Shown: positions 1 to 7,985, numbered from the stretch's first letter. The stretch is DNA of 64,000 bases from Nocardia flavorosea NBRC 108225 (GCF_001613385.1 NZ_BDCG01000004.1:186001-250000), one strand, 5' to 3'. Translations and numbers: made by a program. Notes: generated by a model not told the origin, from the letters alone.

Positions 1-401
1 CCGAACACGGTCGGCACCTCGTCGTCAGGGATGTGGATCAACGACTGCCAGGCGAGCAGGCCGGCCACCGAAGCGACGGGCAGGTCCAGGTCCGTCATCG
101 AGCCCACCTCGAACCGCAGGCCGGGGTGGTCGCGCCGAGCCACGTCGATCATCGCCGGGGAGAGGTCGACACCAAAGGCGTCGACACCGAGCTCATGCAG
201 GTGGGCGGTGACTTCACCGGGACCGCAGCCGACGTCCGCGACCGGCCCGCCGCCAGCGACCCGCACGCTGTCGGCGAACAACGCCAGAGCCGCGCGAAGG
301 TACTGGTGTCCGGCGAGGGCGCCGCGCACTTGGTCGGCATAGCTGACCGCGACCGTGTCATAAGAGGTTCGGGTGTCGGCCAACCAGTCATTCGTGGTCA
401 T
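1..401 (-). CDS. class I SAM-dependent methyltransferase, partial (3' end beyond window)
   Basis: The frame starts at an ATG at 401 and runs leftward off the window, giving 133 codons without a stop. Residues 54-67 form the glycine-rich SAM-binding motif I (VADVGCGPGEVTAH). Asp79 (in GVDLSP) is the expected acidic residue that contacts the ribose, and SMTDLDLP at 101-108 fits the post-motif region. This is the Methyltransf_11/25 type, which acts on small molecules in the cytoplasm. The substrate cannot be read from this portion. It is the first gene of a patch that otherwise holds mostly broken genes and may be island cargo. The frame is in no doubt; the specific role is unknown. Confidence 0.8.
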   Translation of the reverse strand, partial: MTTNDWLADTRTSYDTVAVSYADQVRGALAGHQYLRAALALFADSVRVAGGGPVADVGCGPGEVTAHLHELGVDAFGVDLSPAMIDVARRDHPGLRFEVGSMTDLDLPVASVAGLLAWQSLIHIPDDEVPTVF

Positions 402-663
402 GACCGGCACGATATTCCATGATCACGACCTCGTGGACGGCCGGCAGATACGGCGAGGCCAGGGCTGCAGCCTGCACGTCACCGCACCACCACACATCCA
501 CCAGGCACTGCTGGCCGCCGCCGAACCCCCTCGCACGCAGCACCGCGGCCGCCGACCGCAAGGCATACCGGATCTACCGCGACCGCATCACCCAACAACC
601 CCCGGCCTGACCAGCACCCAGCGCGTAGAACCCGCCCTCTACCAGCGGGTTACGCCATATCCG

Positions 664-1176
664 CAGACCCGGGCGCTGAAGGCGGCCGGCTGCACGAAGG
701 TGTTCGCCGACAAGAAGTCCGGCAAGAACATCGAGCGCGAGCAGCTCGCGAAGTGCCTGGACTACATGCGCGGCGGCGACACCCTCGTGGTCGCCTCCCT
801 CGACCGGCTCGGCCGCTCCCTGCAGGACCTGATCTCGATCGTGGCCGACCTGCGCCGCCGCGGCATCGGGTTCCGGTCCCTGCACGAAGCACTCGACACC
901 ACCACCCCCGGCGGGCGCCTGGTATTCCACGTCTTCGCCGCGCTGGCCGAGTTCATCCGCGAGCTCATCGTCGACGGCACCCACGAAGGCCTGGCCGCCG
1001 CCCGGGCCCGCGGGCAACGCCTCGGCCGGCCACCGGCCATGAGCGAGGAACAGATCCGCCAGGCACGCGCGCTACTGACCCGCCCGGACGAGTCGGTGTC
1101 CTCGATCGCTCGACTGCTGGGGGTATCGCGGACCACGCTGTACAAGTACGTGCCGGAACTGACCACGAAAGCGTGA
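664..1176 (+). pseudogene. serine recombinase (resolvase/invertase family), 5'-truncated
   Basis: From about 664 the translation matches the resolvase/DNA invertase family: ALKAAGCTKVFADKKSGKN, GDTLVVASLDRLGRSL, LDTTTPGGRLVFHVFAALAEF, then a C-terminal helix-turn-helix (SVSSIARLLGVSRTTLYKY). The first ~20 residues, which carry the family's start and the catalytic serine (normally in YARVST), are absent. The frame stays open upstream to 373 but that stretch shows no resolvase similarity. In the E-helix region the usual ERT is DGT, a further sign of decay. About 170 residues remain of the usual 185-200. It cannot be catalytically active as it stands. Its 3' end overlaps the end of the convergent gene at 1072-1731. 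Upstream, 440-610 holds two short open stretches in different frames that may be remnants of another element gene. Confidence 0.75.
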
Positions 1177-1731
1177 GCCGCCAGTATCAGGTTGAGAACA
1201 CCTTGTGGGCTCGAGAGAGATAGCGCTCCCGGGATACTTGGGCCTTTCCCACGCGGATACGCAGGAAGAGTCGAAGCGGAGGCGCTGCTCACTGTCGAGA
1301 GATTCGCCGCTCTCGGACATGAATTCCGCCTCGGCCTCATCCCATGCGTCGACCTGCATCGAGTAGGCCTTGAGTTGAGCCTGCAGCTCACGAAGGCTTT
1401 CATTCAAGGCGGGAGGTCCGGCGAACTCTGCGGCACTCTCGAATTCTCGGAGTGCGCTGTACGCCTGTTCATGCAGGCGTTGCGCTTCCTCCGCGTTCTG
1501 CCCACCCAATAGGGCTGTACGCACTCCACGCGCCGCCTCGTAAAACTGAGCAACTCCCCGGATGTAGTCGCGGTGAGCTTCGTATCGGCGATCCTGCACA
1601 GCATGGGTACGGTCGGCGAGGCTCTGCTTCCGCGTAGACCTCGCGTTGAATGCGGTTCCGCTGAATGTTGCCAAGCCGCCGACCAGCGCACCTGCCACAC
1701 CGATCAGTCCTGTTAGTAGTTCTGGTCCCAT
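1072..1731 (-). CDS. hypothetical protein with N-terminal membrane anchor, probably 3'-altered
   Basis: A 219-residue protein that I do not recognise. Residues ~5-28 (LTGLIGVAGALVGGLATFSGTAF) form one hydrophobic segment with a glycine-rich face. A charged helical region rich in Arg, Glu and Ala follows and probably lies in the cytoplasm. Similar small membrane-anchored helical proteins are common in actinomycetes, without a defined role. The last ~35 codons (1072-1176) are antisense to the HTH end of the truncated recombinase and look unlike the rest (Arg/Gln/Ser-rich, no helical pattern), so the original C-terminus was probably lost when the recombinase segment arrived. The start is the ATG at 1731; the N-terminal part is better supported than the C-terminal part. 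Confidence 0.55.
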   Translation of the reverse strand: MGPELLTGLIGVAGALVGGLATFSGTAFNARSTRKQSLADRTHAVQDRRYEAHRDYIRGVAQFYEAARGVRTALLGGQNAEEAQRLHEQAYSALREFESAAEFAGPPALNESLRELQAQLKAYSMQVDAWDEAEAEFMSESGESLDSEQRLRFDSSCVSAWERPKYPGSAISLEPTRCSQPDTGGSRFRGQFRHVLVQRGPRYPQQSSDRGHRLVRAGQ

Positions 1732-1797
1732 CTCGCCAATCGAAGCAGATCTCCACCGCAGTAGTCATTGCGGCATAAGGCTTTCCGGCGCCTTCTG

Positions 1798-2339
1798 CTA
1801 CGGCCGGCCGTGGACTCGCTCCGCCGGGCCCGGGATCGTGAAGGGGATCATGCCCTGCACGGCGGGACCGGACGGCACATAGCCCAGTTTGCGCAGCATC
1901 CCAAGGCTCGCCGTGTTCCTGACATCGACAGACCCGCCCAATGTCACCACGTCCGCGAGCTCCGGATGATCGAACACGGCTTTGAGCGCGGCCGACCCGA
2001 GACCTTTTTCCTGCCGCAAAGGGTCGATGACGATGTTCACGCCACCATGGAAGGGCGGCGTCACCGGGGCCCCTTCCTGCTCGGCCCATCCGGTCACTGC
2101 ACGGAGACGAACCCGACCACCGTCTCGGTGGCCACGTCACGCACCATGCGGCGCATCCTCGGCCGTGCGATGTACTTGCCTGCGCTCACCCTGGAACCGG
2201 GCACATCGTCCCTCTCCTGATGCTCCAGTTCGTGGACGTACTGCAACACGTCCTCGTCTTCCCGCCAGTAACGCAACATCGGCAGATCGCTCGACGTGTA
2301 TTCGGTGAGCACGACCTTCGGCAATGTCATGGCCGACAA
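1798..2339 (-). pseudogene. GNAT-family N-acetyltransferase, split in two frames
   Basis: Two adjacent frames together make one GNAT domain. The first (2339-2094, 81 residues) holds the N-terminal strand/helix pairs and ends in VVGFVSVQ followed by TGA. The second (2097-1798, 99 residues) begins at a GTG overlapping that stop and carries the acetyl-CoA motif A (INIVIDPLRQEKGLGSAAL pattern, R/Q-x-x-G-x-G) and the late strand NTASLGMLRKLGYV. Neither half can fold as a complete enzyme alone. The break falls at 2094-2097, and a one-base change would rejoin the frames. It is either a decayed gene or a sequencing indel; a two-subunit enzyme coupled through the GTGA overlap is possible but less likely in this degenerate patch. 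Confidence 0.65.
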
Positions 2340-2478
2340 CGTATTCGCGCGCAGCGATCAACGCAGTAAGACCACCGATTCGGGTCACTTATCGGTGGTC
2401 AGAAACGGCGCGATTTGGACTCATGTCCAGTAGTGTCGGGGCGCCGATTCCGCGTCGCTCGGCCCTGCGTCACCTGGC

Positions 2479-3399
2479 GTGACGCGCTATCTGCGACGCA
2501 CCGCTACCAAGATGATGCGCCCGCGTCGCACCTATCAAGATGATGTGATTCACTGCGTCGGCCAGAACAAACACCAGGCCAGCACCAACGCGGGAACCCC
2601 GGCGTACCAGGCCATTGACCGCGCGGAGGGCGCCGAGCGTGACCGGGCGGGCGATGTGCTCGCCTCCGCCGCGATCACCTCCGCGTCGGTCCTGCGCCGG
2701 TTCGGGCATAGCTCCCTGGCGTGGATTGCAACCCAGGCAGCGGAAACCGCGGCGCGGAGCACTGGAAGTACTGCGGCACTGGCCGCCGCCGCATTCACGC
2801 GCTCACAGATGCTCATGACTCGGGCCGGCGGGCTGCGTGCCGCGCTCCGACACGCGGAGACCGCCGCCGATGAACTGAGCGCCGCTGCGCGCTCCGTGGG
2901 CGATGTCGAGCACTCCGGCATGCTCCGGCTACAGGCGGGGTTGGCGACCGCCACCGTGGGCGGAGACCCGGAACCGCACTTCGCCGAGGCGGCCGAGCAC
3001 ACCGCCAAGCTCGCCGGCGCCGAGCCTGGCACGCCATTGCTGCGTAATCCCACGTTCGGCCCGGCGAACGTCGCGCTGTGGCGGCTGTCGGCCGCGATGG
3101 AGCGGCGCGACGCCGAACAGGTGCTCACCCTCGCGCCAACCCTCGCCCCGGACGAACTGCCTTCGGAGGGGCGGCGGGCACAGTACTTCGTGGAAGTCGG
3201 CCGGGCTCATGCGCTGCGCCGGGACTACCAACGGTCATTGCACGCCCTGTTGCGGGCAGAACACGCGGCACCGCAGAAGGTCCGCAACATGGGCCACGTC
3301 CGCGAGGTCGTCGGGTTCATGCTCCGCAGCGCCCGGCGCGACCTCACGACCCGTGATCTGGGCAAGCTCGCAAAACGAGTCGGCGCCGTACCCGTGTGA
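2479..3399 (+). CDS. TPR-like C-terminal part of an XRE-type regulator, N-terminal HTH missing
   Basis: From about residue 45 on, this 306-residue frame matches the helical repeat part of the large actinomycete XRE/TPR regulators (alternating Ala-rich helices such as VLASAAITSASVLRRFGHSSLAWIATQAAETAARS and DYQRSLHALLRAEHAAP). Those regulators start with an ~80-residue helix-turn-helix domain, which is absent here. The first ~45 residues (from a GTG) are Arg/Lys-rich and lie over an imperfect direct repeat (2494-2517 and 2524-2545), so they are probably not true protein. It is best read as a 5'-truncated gene. Known family members sit beside DUF397 genes, but the only DUF397 gene here is 40 kb away. 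Whether it is still translated cannot be told. Confidence 0.55.
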   Translation: MTRYLRRTATKMMRPRRTYQDDVIHCVGQNKHQASTNAGTPAYQAIDRAEGAERDRAGDVLASAAITSASVLRRFGHSSLAWIATQAAETAARSTGSTAALAAAAFTRSQMLMTRAGGLRAALRHAETAADELSAAARSVGDVEHSGMLRLQAGLATATVGGDPEPHFAEAAEHTAKLAGAEPGTPLLRNPTFGPANVALWRLSAAMERRDAEQVLTLAPTLAPDELPSEGRRAQYFVEVGRAHALRRDYQRSLHALLRAEHAAPQKVRNMGHVREVVGFMLRSARRDLTTRDLGKLAKRVGAVPV

Positions 3400-3559
3400 C
3401 TCACGCCGTTCAGCCGGACGAACTCGCCGGGAGAGCCACCGACCGCTGCCCACATTTTGCCCCCAACGCTACTTGATACCCGGTGATCTGCATTGAACCC
3501 GAATAGCGTGTTTTTGCAGGTCAGCGCAGTTTAGGGGCTGCTACCAGGGGGTGAGAAGA

Positions 3560-3583
3560 GTTCAAATCCCGCCGCCACCGCCA
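3560..3583 (+). repeat. 3' fragment of a tRNA-Ser gene (candidate attachment-site remnant)
   Basis: The 24 bases read as the T-loop, T-stem 3' strand, acceptor 3' strand and CCA of a tRNA: GTTCAAATC, then CCGCCGCCACC, G, CCA. This matches the end of actinobacterial tRNA-Ser genes with a GGTGGCG acceptor (known pattern). Upstream bases do not pair to form a T-stem or the rest of a tRNA, so it is not functional. A terminator follows directly, as it would behind the original gene. The simplest reading is the distal att site left by an element that integrated in tRNA-Ser, with the element on the left side. Confidence 0.65.
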
Positions 3584-3584
3584 T

Positions 3585-3620
3585 AACCTCTGATCCGGGC
3601 AACCGGGTCGGAGGTTTTTT
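3585..3620 (+). terminator. strong intrinsic terminator behind the tRNA-Ser fragment
   Basis: A 14-bp stem (3585-3598 with 3603-3616, two G-U pairs) closes a GCAA loop and is followed by a run of T. It probably served the original tRNA-Ser gene. Because it also abuts the stop of the leftward gene ending at 3620, it can end transcription from both sides. Confidence 0.85.
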
Positions 3621-4468
3621 CATGCTTCGGTGAGGTCCGCCGCTACCGCGCGGTGGGCGCGGGGCGCCTGATGACGCTCCAGATGCAAGGAGCATGTGGG
3701 GTTCACCCGAGGGAGGAGGCGGGCTGCGGCTTCCTGCATCGGAGGGGGGCCGCAGACGTAGACGGCGGTACCCGGGTTCGCACGGGCGAGTAGCTCGGAC
3801 ATATCCGGGCTACCGAATTCGTCGTCGGGCCGGATCTCGGCGCCGGGCATCTGGTCTCGGAACGGCATGGAGTCTGCGGAGCGCCCGGTGTAGATCAATG
3901 TGCCGCGCCGCCCCGCCGCCCGCGCCATGGGCAGGAGCGCGGTGATGCCCATACCGCCGGCGATGAAGAGGTAGTCGTCGGCGTCGACGAACGGGTAGGT
4001 GTGGCGGGGGCCGTGGACGCGGAGAATATCTCCGCTGCGCAGGTTTTCGTGGATTTCTATCGAGCCGCCGTTGCCGTGCGGCATGAGCCGTACGGCGATC
4101 CGGTAGGCGGAGCGGTCGCGCGGATTCCCGCACAGCGAGTACTGCCGCTGCCGGCCGGAGGGGAGGAAGACGTCGAGGTGGGCGCCGGGAAGCCAGGCCG
4201 GTAAGGGATCTCCCTCGGAGTCGACCAGGACCACGGCGACCACATCGGCTGCTTCCCGCTGGATGGCGGCAACGATCAGCCGACGGTTGAATCCGCTGTG
4301 CCAGAGCATTTTCGACCGCGGCAGCACCGATGCCGGCCGATGTGTCACGAATATCGATCGGCAGGCGTCGACTGCCGCGCCGATCATCTGTAGGCCGCGA
4401 GCCGGTGCCTGGGTGCCCATCAGCTGTGCCCCGATAGTCGGAGCGGAAGACGCACCAGCGAGAAACAA
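3620..4468 (-). CDS. ferredoxin-reductase-like oxidoreductase (PDR/VanB type) lacking the 2Fe-2S domain
   Basis: A 282-residue flavoprotein of the phthalate dioxygenase reductase group. The flavin-binding barrel carries RQYSLCGNPRDRSAYRIAV (the RxYS motif, residues ~112-130). The NAD(P) domain carries YLFIAGGMGITALLPM and the terminal YVCGPPPMQEAA. Family members normally transfer electrons from NAD(P)H through flavin to a C-terminal plant-type 2Fe-2S domain with a CxxxxCxxC cluster. Here the chain stops after LHLERHQAPRAHRAVAADLTEA, with no such cysteines, so it would need a separate ferredoxin or serve another acceptor. The stop lies beside a terminator, so the short form seems to be the real gene end. 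A start further in is possible (several Met in the first 55 residues). A TetR gene is divergent upstream. Confidence 0.8.
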   Translation of the reverse strand: MFLAGASSAPTIGAQLMGTQAPARGLQMIGAAVDACRSIFVTHRPASVLPRSKMLWHSGFNRRLIVAAIQREAADVVAVVLVDSEGDPLPAWLPGAHLDVFLPSGRQRQYSLCGNPRDRSAYRIAVRLMPHGNGGSIEIHENLRSGDILRVHGPRHTYPFVDADDYLFIAGGMGITALLPMARAAGRRGTLIYTGRSADSMPFRDQMPGAEIRPDDEFGSPDMSELLARANPGTAVYVCGPPPMQEAAARLLPRVNPTCSLHLERHQAPRAHRAVAADLTEA

Positions 4469-4551
4469 GCGGCTGCTTGGGTGGTCTGCACCATTCGGCG
4501 AATCTACATGGCAACAGAATTAATGGCAATGTTGCAATATTGCGAGTGCAG

Positions 4552-4587
4552 GATAGGCGTTTGCGTCCTGGCCGATAGGTGTTTGCG
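4552..4587. promoter_or_regulatory. direct repeat pair between reductase and TetR genes (candidate operator)
   Basis: GATAGGCGTTTGCG at 4552-4565 recurs as GATAGGTGTTTGCG at 4574-4587, 22 bp apart (two helical turns), with one mismatch. A 10-bp palindrome GCAATATTGC sits nearby at 4534-4543. The position in the 147-bp divergent gap makes both candidates for binding by the TetR protein at 4616. This is inference from position and symmetry only. Confidence 0.4.
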
Positions 4588-4615
4588 CCGACGGCGCTCT
4601 TGCTAGCGTTAGCTC

Positions 4616-5221
4616 ATGTCCGCCGCGTACACATCGTCCCCAGGGCTGCAGGACGGTATCGAAGCCCGCATTCTGGACGCGGCGTTGATCAGATTCGGTG
4701 AGTTCGGGGTCAAGAAGACCACGATCGAAGATATCGCCCGCCAGGCCGGAGTCGACCGTGTCACCATCTACCGCCGCGTCGGCTCACGCGACGATGTGGT
4801 CCAGGCCGTGGTCAGCCGCGAGGTGGCCGCGGTACTCACCGAGGTCGATGCGATATCCACCCGCCATGAACGCCTCGACGACATGATCGCCGATATCTTC
4901 GTCACCATCATCACCCGATGGCGCGAACACGTTCTCGTCCGGCGCATGCTCGATGTGGAACCGGAGCGAATCCTGGAAAAACTCACCATCGAGGGTGGTC
5001 CCGTATTCGCGATGTCGGTCGCCGCCGCCCACACCGCCCTGTGCCGCGCCGCGGACTCCGGCCTTCTCGTCGAACCGGCCGACCTGCTCACTCGCGCGGA
5101 ACTGGTGTGCCGGGTGGTGCATTCGTTCATCCTCTGCCCCTCCGGCCTGGTCCCGCTGGAATCCGATGAACAACTCGGCGAATTCGCCCGGACCTACGTG
5201 GTTCCGATGGTGACCGGCTGA
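4616..5221 (+). CDS. TetR/AcrR-family transcriptional regulator
   Basis: A 201-residue protein with the classic N-terminal TetR helix-turn-helix at ~18-62 (ILDAALIRFGEFGVKKTTI, then EDIARQAGVDRVTIYRRVGS). The C-terminal helical ligand domain is of unknown specificity. It is transcribed away from the reductase gene at 3620-4468 with repeats in the shared promoter gap, the usual layout of a local repressor. The start ATG at 4616 is followed directly by family-like sequence. The ligand and the full target set cannot be read from sequence. Confidence 0.85.
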   Translation: MSAAYTSSPGLQDGIEARILDAALIRFGEFGVKKTTIEDIARQAGVDRVTIYRRVGSRDDVVQAVVSREVAAVLTEVDAISTRHERLDDMIADIFVTIITRWREHVLVRRMLDVEPERILEKLTIEGGPVFAMSVAAAHTALCRAADSGLLVEPADLLTRAELVCRVVHSFILCPSGLVPLESDEQLGEFARTYVVPMVTG

Positions 5222-5405
5222 TACCGAGCCGGCAGCGTCCTCTATCTCCACCAGCCCCGCATGTCCAGCACAGTCGGGTGCCGGGAGAGGTTGCCGATGG
5301 TCGGCTCCGAAGTGGTTCGCAAGAAAGCCGGAGACGGCCCCGGGCCCCGGGCGCCCCGAGTTACAGTGCGCCTCATCGCGTAATCGGTTCGGAGGGAAGA
5401 GCGAG

Positions 5406-6227
5406 ATGAAGACGGATGTCAGCGTTGTCGTCGGTGTCGGGGGTATGGGACGGGCCGTCGCGGCCCGGATAGGCAGCGGCCGGCACCTGTTTCTGGCGGA
5501 TTTCGACGAACGCCTGCTGACCGAGGCGGCCGCGCAGTTCACCGAGCAGGGGTTCGAGGTGAGTACCCATCAGGTGGACGCCGGGGATCCGGCATCAGTG
5601 GCCGAGCTCGCGGCCGCGGCCGCCGCCACCGGGCCGATCCGGCATCTCGTGCACACCGCGGGAGTGTCTCCGGTGAAAGCGTCCACCGAGGCGATCGTGC
5701 GGGTCGATCTGTGCGGAGTGGCCTACGTGCTCGACGAATTCGCACCACTGATGGCCCGCGGTGCAGCGGGCGTCGTGATCGCCAGTATGGCCGGGCATCT
5801 GGCTCAGCTCACCGCCGAGCAGGAGACGGCGCTGGCGGCGACGCCGACGGCGGAACTGGCCGGCCTGCCGTTCCTGAACCCGGAACCCGCGCTGCATCCG
5901 ATGCTGGCCTACCCGATTGCCAAGCGCGGCGCGACTATCCGCGTACAGGCCGCCGCGGGGGCATGGGGCCGGTCCGGCGCCCGGGTGAATTCGATCAGCC
6001 CGGGCGTGATCTCCACTGCGCAGGGTCGTGACGAACTCGCCGGCGAGTCCGGAGCGCGGATGCGGCAGATGATCGAACAGTCCGCGACCGGGCGCATCGG
6101 CACCGCGGAAGACATCGCCGCGGCAGCCACCTACCTCCTCGACCCCGCCAGTAGCTTCGTCACCGGCACCGACCTGCTCGTCGACGGTGGAGTCGTCGCG
6201 ACAATGCGAGCGGCGATGCGCGGCTGA
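5406..6227 (+). CDS. short-chain dehydrogenase/reductase (SDR)
   Basis: A 273-residue NAD(P)-dependent oxidoreductase. The N-terminal nucleotide-binding motif is VGVGGMGRAVA (residues ~9-19), a variant of the usual TGxxxGxG. The central HTAGVSP corresponds to the NAG motif, and the catalytic pair is Tyr-x-x-x-Lys in YPIAKRG (~177-183). The C-terminal part has the SPGVIST and VTGTDLLVDGGV sequences of classical SDRs. A good ribosome site (GGAGGGAAGAGCG) precedes the ATG. The substrate is unknown. The preceding TetR gene is on the same strand but ends 184 bp upstream, so it need not be in one operon. Confidence 0.88.
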   Translation: MKTDVSVVVGVGGMGRAVAARIGSGRHLFLADFDERLLTEAAAQFTEQGFEVSTHQVDAGDPASVAELAAAAAATGPIRHLVHTAGVSPVKASTEAIVRVDLCGVAYVLDEFAPLMARGAAGVVIASMAGHLAQLTAEQETALAATPTAELAGLPFLNPEPALHPMLAYPIAKRGATIRVQAAAGAWGRSGARVNSISPGVISTAQGRDELAGESGARMRQMIEQSATGRIGTAEDIAAAATYLLDPASSFVTGTDLLVDGGVVATMRAAMRG

Positions 6228-6263
6228 CCCCTGACGGGCCCATTCTGCGACTCCCGGGCACGG

Positions 6264-6704
6264 TCACCGGGATCGCGCGGTGGAGTCCACACGCAGTATC
6301 CCGAACACCGCGCCACCCACGGCGACGAGCAGGATGATCGCCAAGGCGACCTGTCCGTGCAGACCGAGGATGAACAGCGTCTCCTCGCGGAACTCGGGGT
6401 CGTAGGTGGCGGTCCCGGGGAATCCGAGCGCGGCGATCATCCCGATCCAGGGCGTGGACAGAACCGCGGCCGCGCACAGCACACGACCGCGGAGGTTCGG
6501 TCCACTGCGCAGCAGGACGAGACCGATGAGGCCGAGAAGCACGGTCATCACCATGTACTGGGCGTCGTGGAATTTGGCGTGCGGCGGCCAGTTGTCGTTG
6601 AACGCGTGTTGTGCGGCCAGCGGGGGAACCACCAGGTCGGCCAGTACGGCGCCGGTCATGGTGACCACGGCGACCGCGGCGAGTGTTACGCGGGAATACT
6701 TCAT
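6264..6704 (-). CDS. small 4-TM membrane protein of unknown function
   Basis: A 146-residue protein with four predicted membrane segments (about 7-27, 49-67, 77-95 and 113-136). A loop contains HAFNDNWPPHAKFHDAQ, whose NxxWPPHAKFH pattern recalls a small actinobacterial membrane family (possibly DUF6640; from memory, unchecked). It starts 18 bp after the stop of the FAD monooxygenase, so it is likely the last gene of the operon 7963-6264. It may act with the monooxygenase at the membrane, but no catalytic role is visible. Confidence 0.7.
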   Translation of the reverse strand: MKYSRVTLAAVAVVTMTGAVLADLVVPPLAAQHAFNDNWPPHAKFHDAQYMVMTVLLGLIGLVLLRSGPNLRGRVLCAAAVLSTPWIGMIAALGFPGTATYDPEFREETLFILGLHGQVALAIILLVAVGGAVFGILRVDSTARSR

Positions 6705-6722
6705 CGGGTTCCTCTGCTCGGG

Positions 6723-7826
6723 TCAGTTCGGCCATGCGTAGGCGGGAGTTATGGAACGCCCGAAGACTGCGCCGGGAAGGCGGGGGAGAGCGGCGTCGCG
6801 CAGCGCGGTCAGGACCGGATTGGTCCAGTGCGCGGGGGCACCGGCCTGCCGGGAGCGGCGGACCACCATCCGGGTGCGTGCTCGTCGAGCCCGATCGTAG
6901 GCCGTGAGGCCCTCGGCGATGCCGAGCGCGGTGACCTTTTCGACGAGAGTGGCCGCGTCTTCGAGCGCTTGGCAGGCGCCTTGACCGAGGTTGGGAGTCA
7001 TGGCGTGGGCGGCGTCGCCGAGTAGCGCGACCCGGCCGGTCACGAAGGCGGGGAGAGCCGGCAACTCATAGGTGTCGTGCTGTAGCACTGTCTCGTCGTC
7101 GACGGCCGCCAGCAGGGCCGGAATCGGATCGTGCCATTCTCGGAAACGTTCACGTAGATCCGGTGCGCCCAGCCTCGACCCGGCCGGCGCGTTTGCCATC
7201 GCATAGTAGTAGGCGCGTCCGCCCGGCATCGGGACCTGGCCGAATCGTGCACCGCGGCCCCAGGTTTCCACGCTCTCCGCAACGATTGGGTCCTCGGCGA
7301 GGAAGCGCCAGGTGGTGTAGCCCGCATAGCGGGGCTCCGGGCCGGTGGGCCACAGTGTGCGGCGGGCGATGCTGCGCAGACCGTCCGCACCGATGACGAG
7401 GTCGCCGGAGGTCGTCCCTGCCGTATGCGCGACTGTGCCGTCCGGGTGTATCCGCTGGACCTCGGCGCCGGGGCACAGGTTATCCGTAGGAATCGCCTTC
7501 AAAAGTAGTTCGATCAAGTCGGCGCGGTGCACCGTGACCCACTGTCCGAACCGGTGTTTCAGTGCGTCGACATCGTTGCGGATCAGCCATGTTCCGTTCT
7601 CGGCGCGTATTCCCGAAGGCGGGTCGACGATTCGGCCTATCCGGCGTATATCGCCGATGCCGAGCAGGTCGAGTGCGCGCAATCCATTGGGCTGAATGGT
7701 CAGACCCGCTCCGGCTTCCGCGAATTCTGAAGCGCGTTCGAGTACTTCGATATCCCAGCCCTGCCGGTGGAAGGCCGCGGCGGTGGCGAGCCCGCCGATA
7801 CCGCCGCCCACGATCACTGCCTTCAC
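6723..7826 (-). CDS. FAD-dependent aromatic-ring monooxygenase (PHBH/salicylate hydroxylase group)
   Basis: A 367-residue group A flavoprotein monooxygenase. It has the Rossmann fingerprint AVIVGGGIGGLATAAAF at the N-terminus, the middle DG motif VIGADGLRSIARR, and the C-terminal FAD motif GRVALLGDAAHAMTPNLGQGACQALED. Such enzymes use NAD(P)H and O2 to hydroxylate aromatic or polyketide-like substrates. I chose the GTG at 7826: it places the Rossmann strand at the very N-terminus as in the family, and it overlaps the stop of the upstream small ORF (GTGA), suggesting translational coupling. The longer frame back to 7946 adds ~40 unlike residues. A TetR gene (8048) is divergent and probably controls it. 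Confidence 0.88.
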   Translation of the reverse strand: MKAVIVGGGIGGLATAAAFHRQGWDIEVLERASEFAEAGAGLTIQPNGLRALDLLGIGDIRRIGRIVDPPSGIRAENGTWLIRNDVDALKHRFGQWVTVHRADLIELLLKAIPTDNLCPGAEVQRIHPDGTVAHTAGTTSGDLVIGADGLRSIARRTLWPTGPEPRYAGYTTWRFLAEDPIVAESVETWGRGARFGQVPMPGGRAYYYAMANAPAGSRLGAPDLRERFREWHDPIPALLAAVDDETVLQHDTYELPALPAFVTGRVALLGDAAHAMTPNLGQGACQALEDAATLVEKVTALGIAEGLTAYDRARRARTRMVVRRSRQAGAPAHWTNPVLTALRDAALPRLPGAVFGRSITPAYAWPN

Positions 7827-7963
7827 GGCTGCTGTCCCGCGCTCGGGCTTTTCCGGGACGACGGAGTCGGGAGCCCACGCAGGTGCGCCCTTCTCGACTG
7901 CCGCCACCACACCGCTGTCACCAGCAGCAATACCGCCGGAATCCAATACAGCACAACCATCAT
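7823..7963 (-). CDS. 46-residue single-TM small protein, translationally coupled to the monooxygenase
   Basis: A short frame begins at paired ATG codons (7963/7960) right behind an AAGGAG ribosome site. It encodes MMVVLYWIPAVLLLVTAVWW, one hydrophobic helix, then an Arg-rich, Ser/Pro-rich tail (RQSRRAHLRG...). The stop TGA at 7825-7823 overlaps the GTG start of the FAD monooxygenase. The ribosome site, membrane helix with positive-inside tail and coupled stop/start favour a real gene over a leader artefact. Function is unknown; a membrane tether or partner for the downstream enzyme is one possibility. Confidence 0.55.
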   Translation of the reverse strand: MMVVLYWIPAVLLLVTAVWWRQSRRAHLRGLPTPSSRKSPSAGQQP

Positions 7964-7985
7964 CTCCTTATAGCGCTTCGGTTTA

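Noticed and set aside
3534..3583. A functional tRNA gene at this place
   Set aside because: Only the 3' 24 bases match; no T-stem partner, anticodon arm or acceptor 5' strand can be built upstream.
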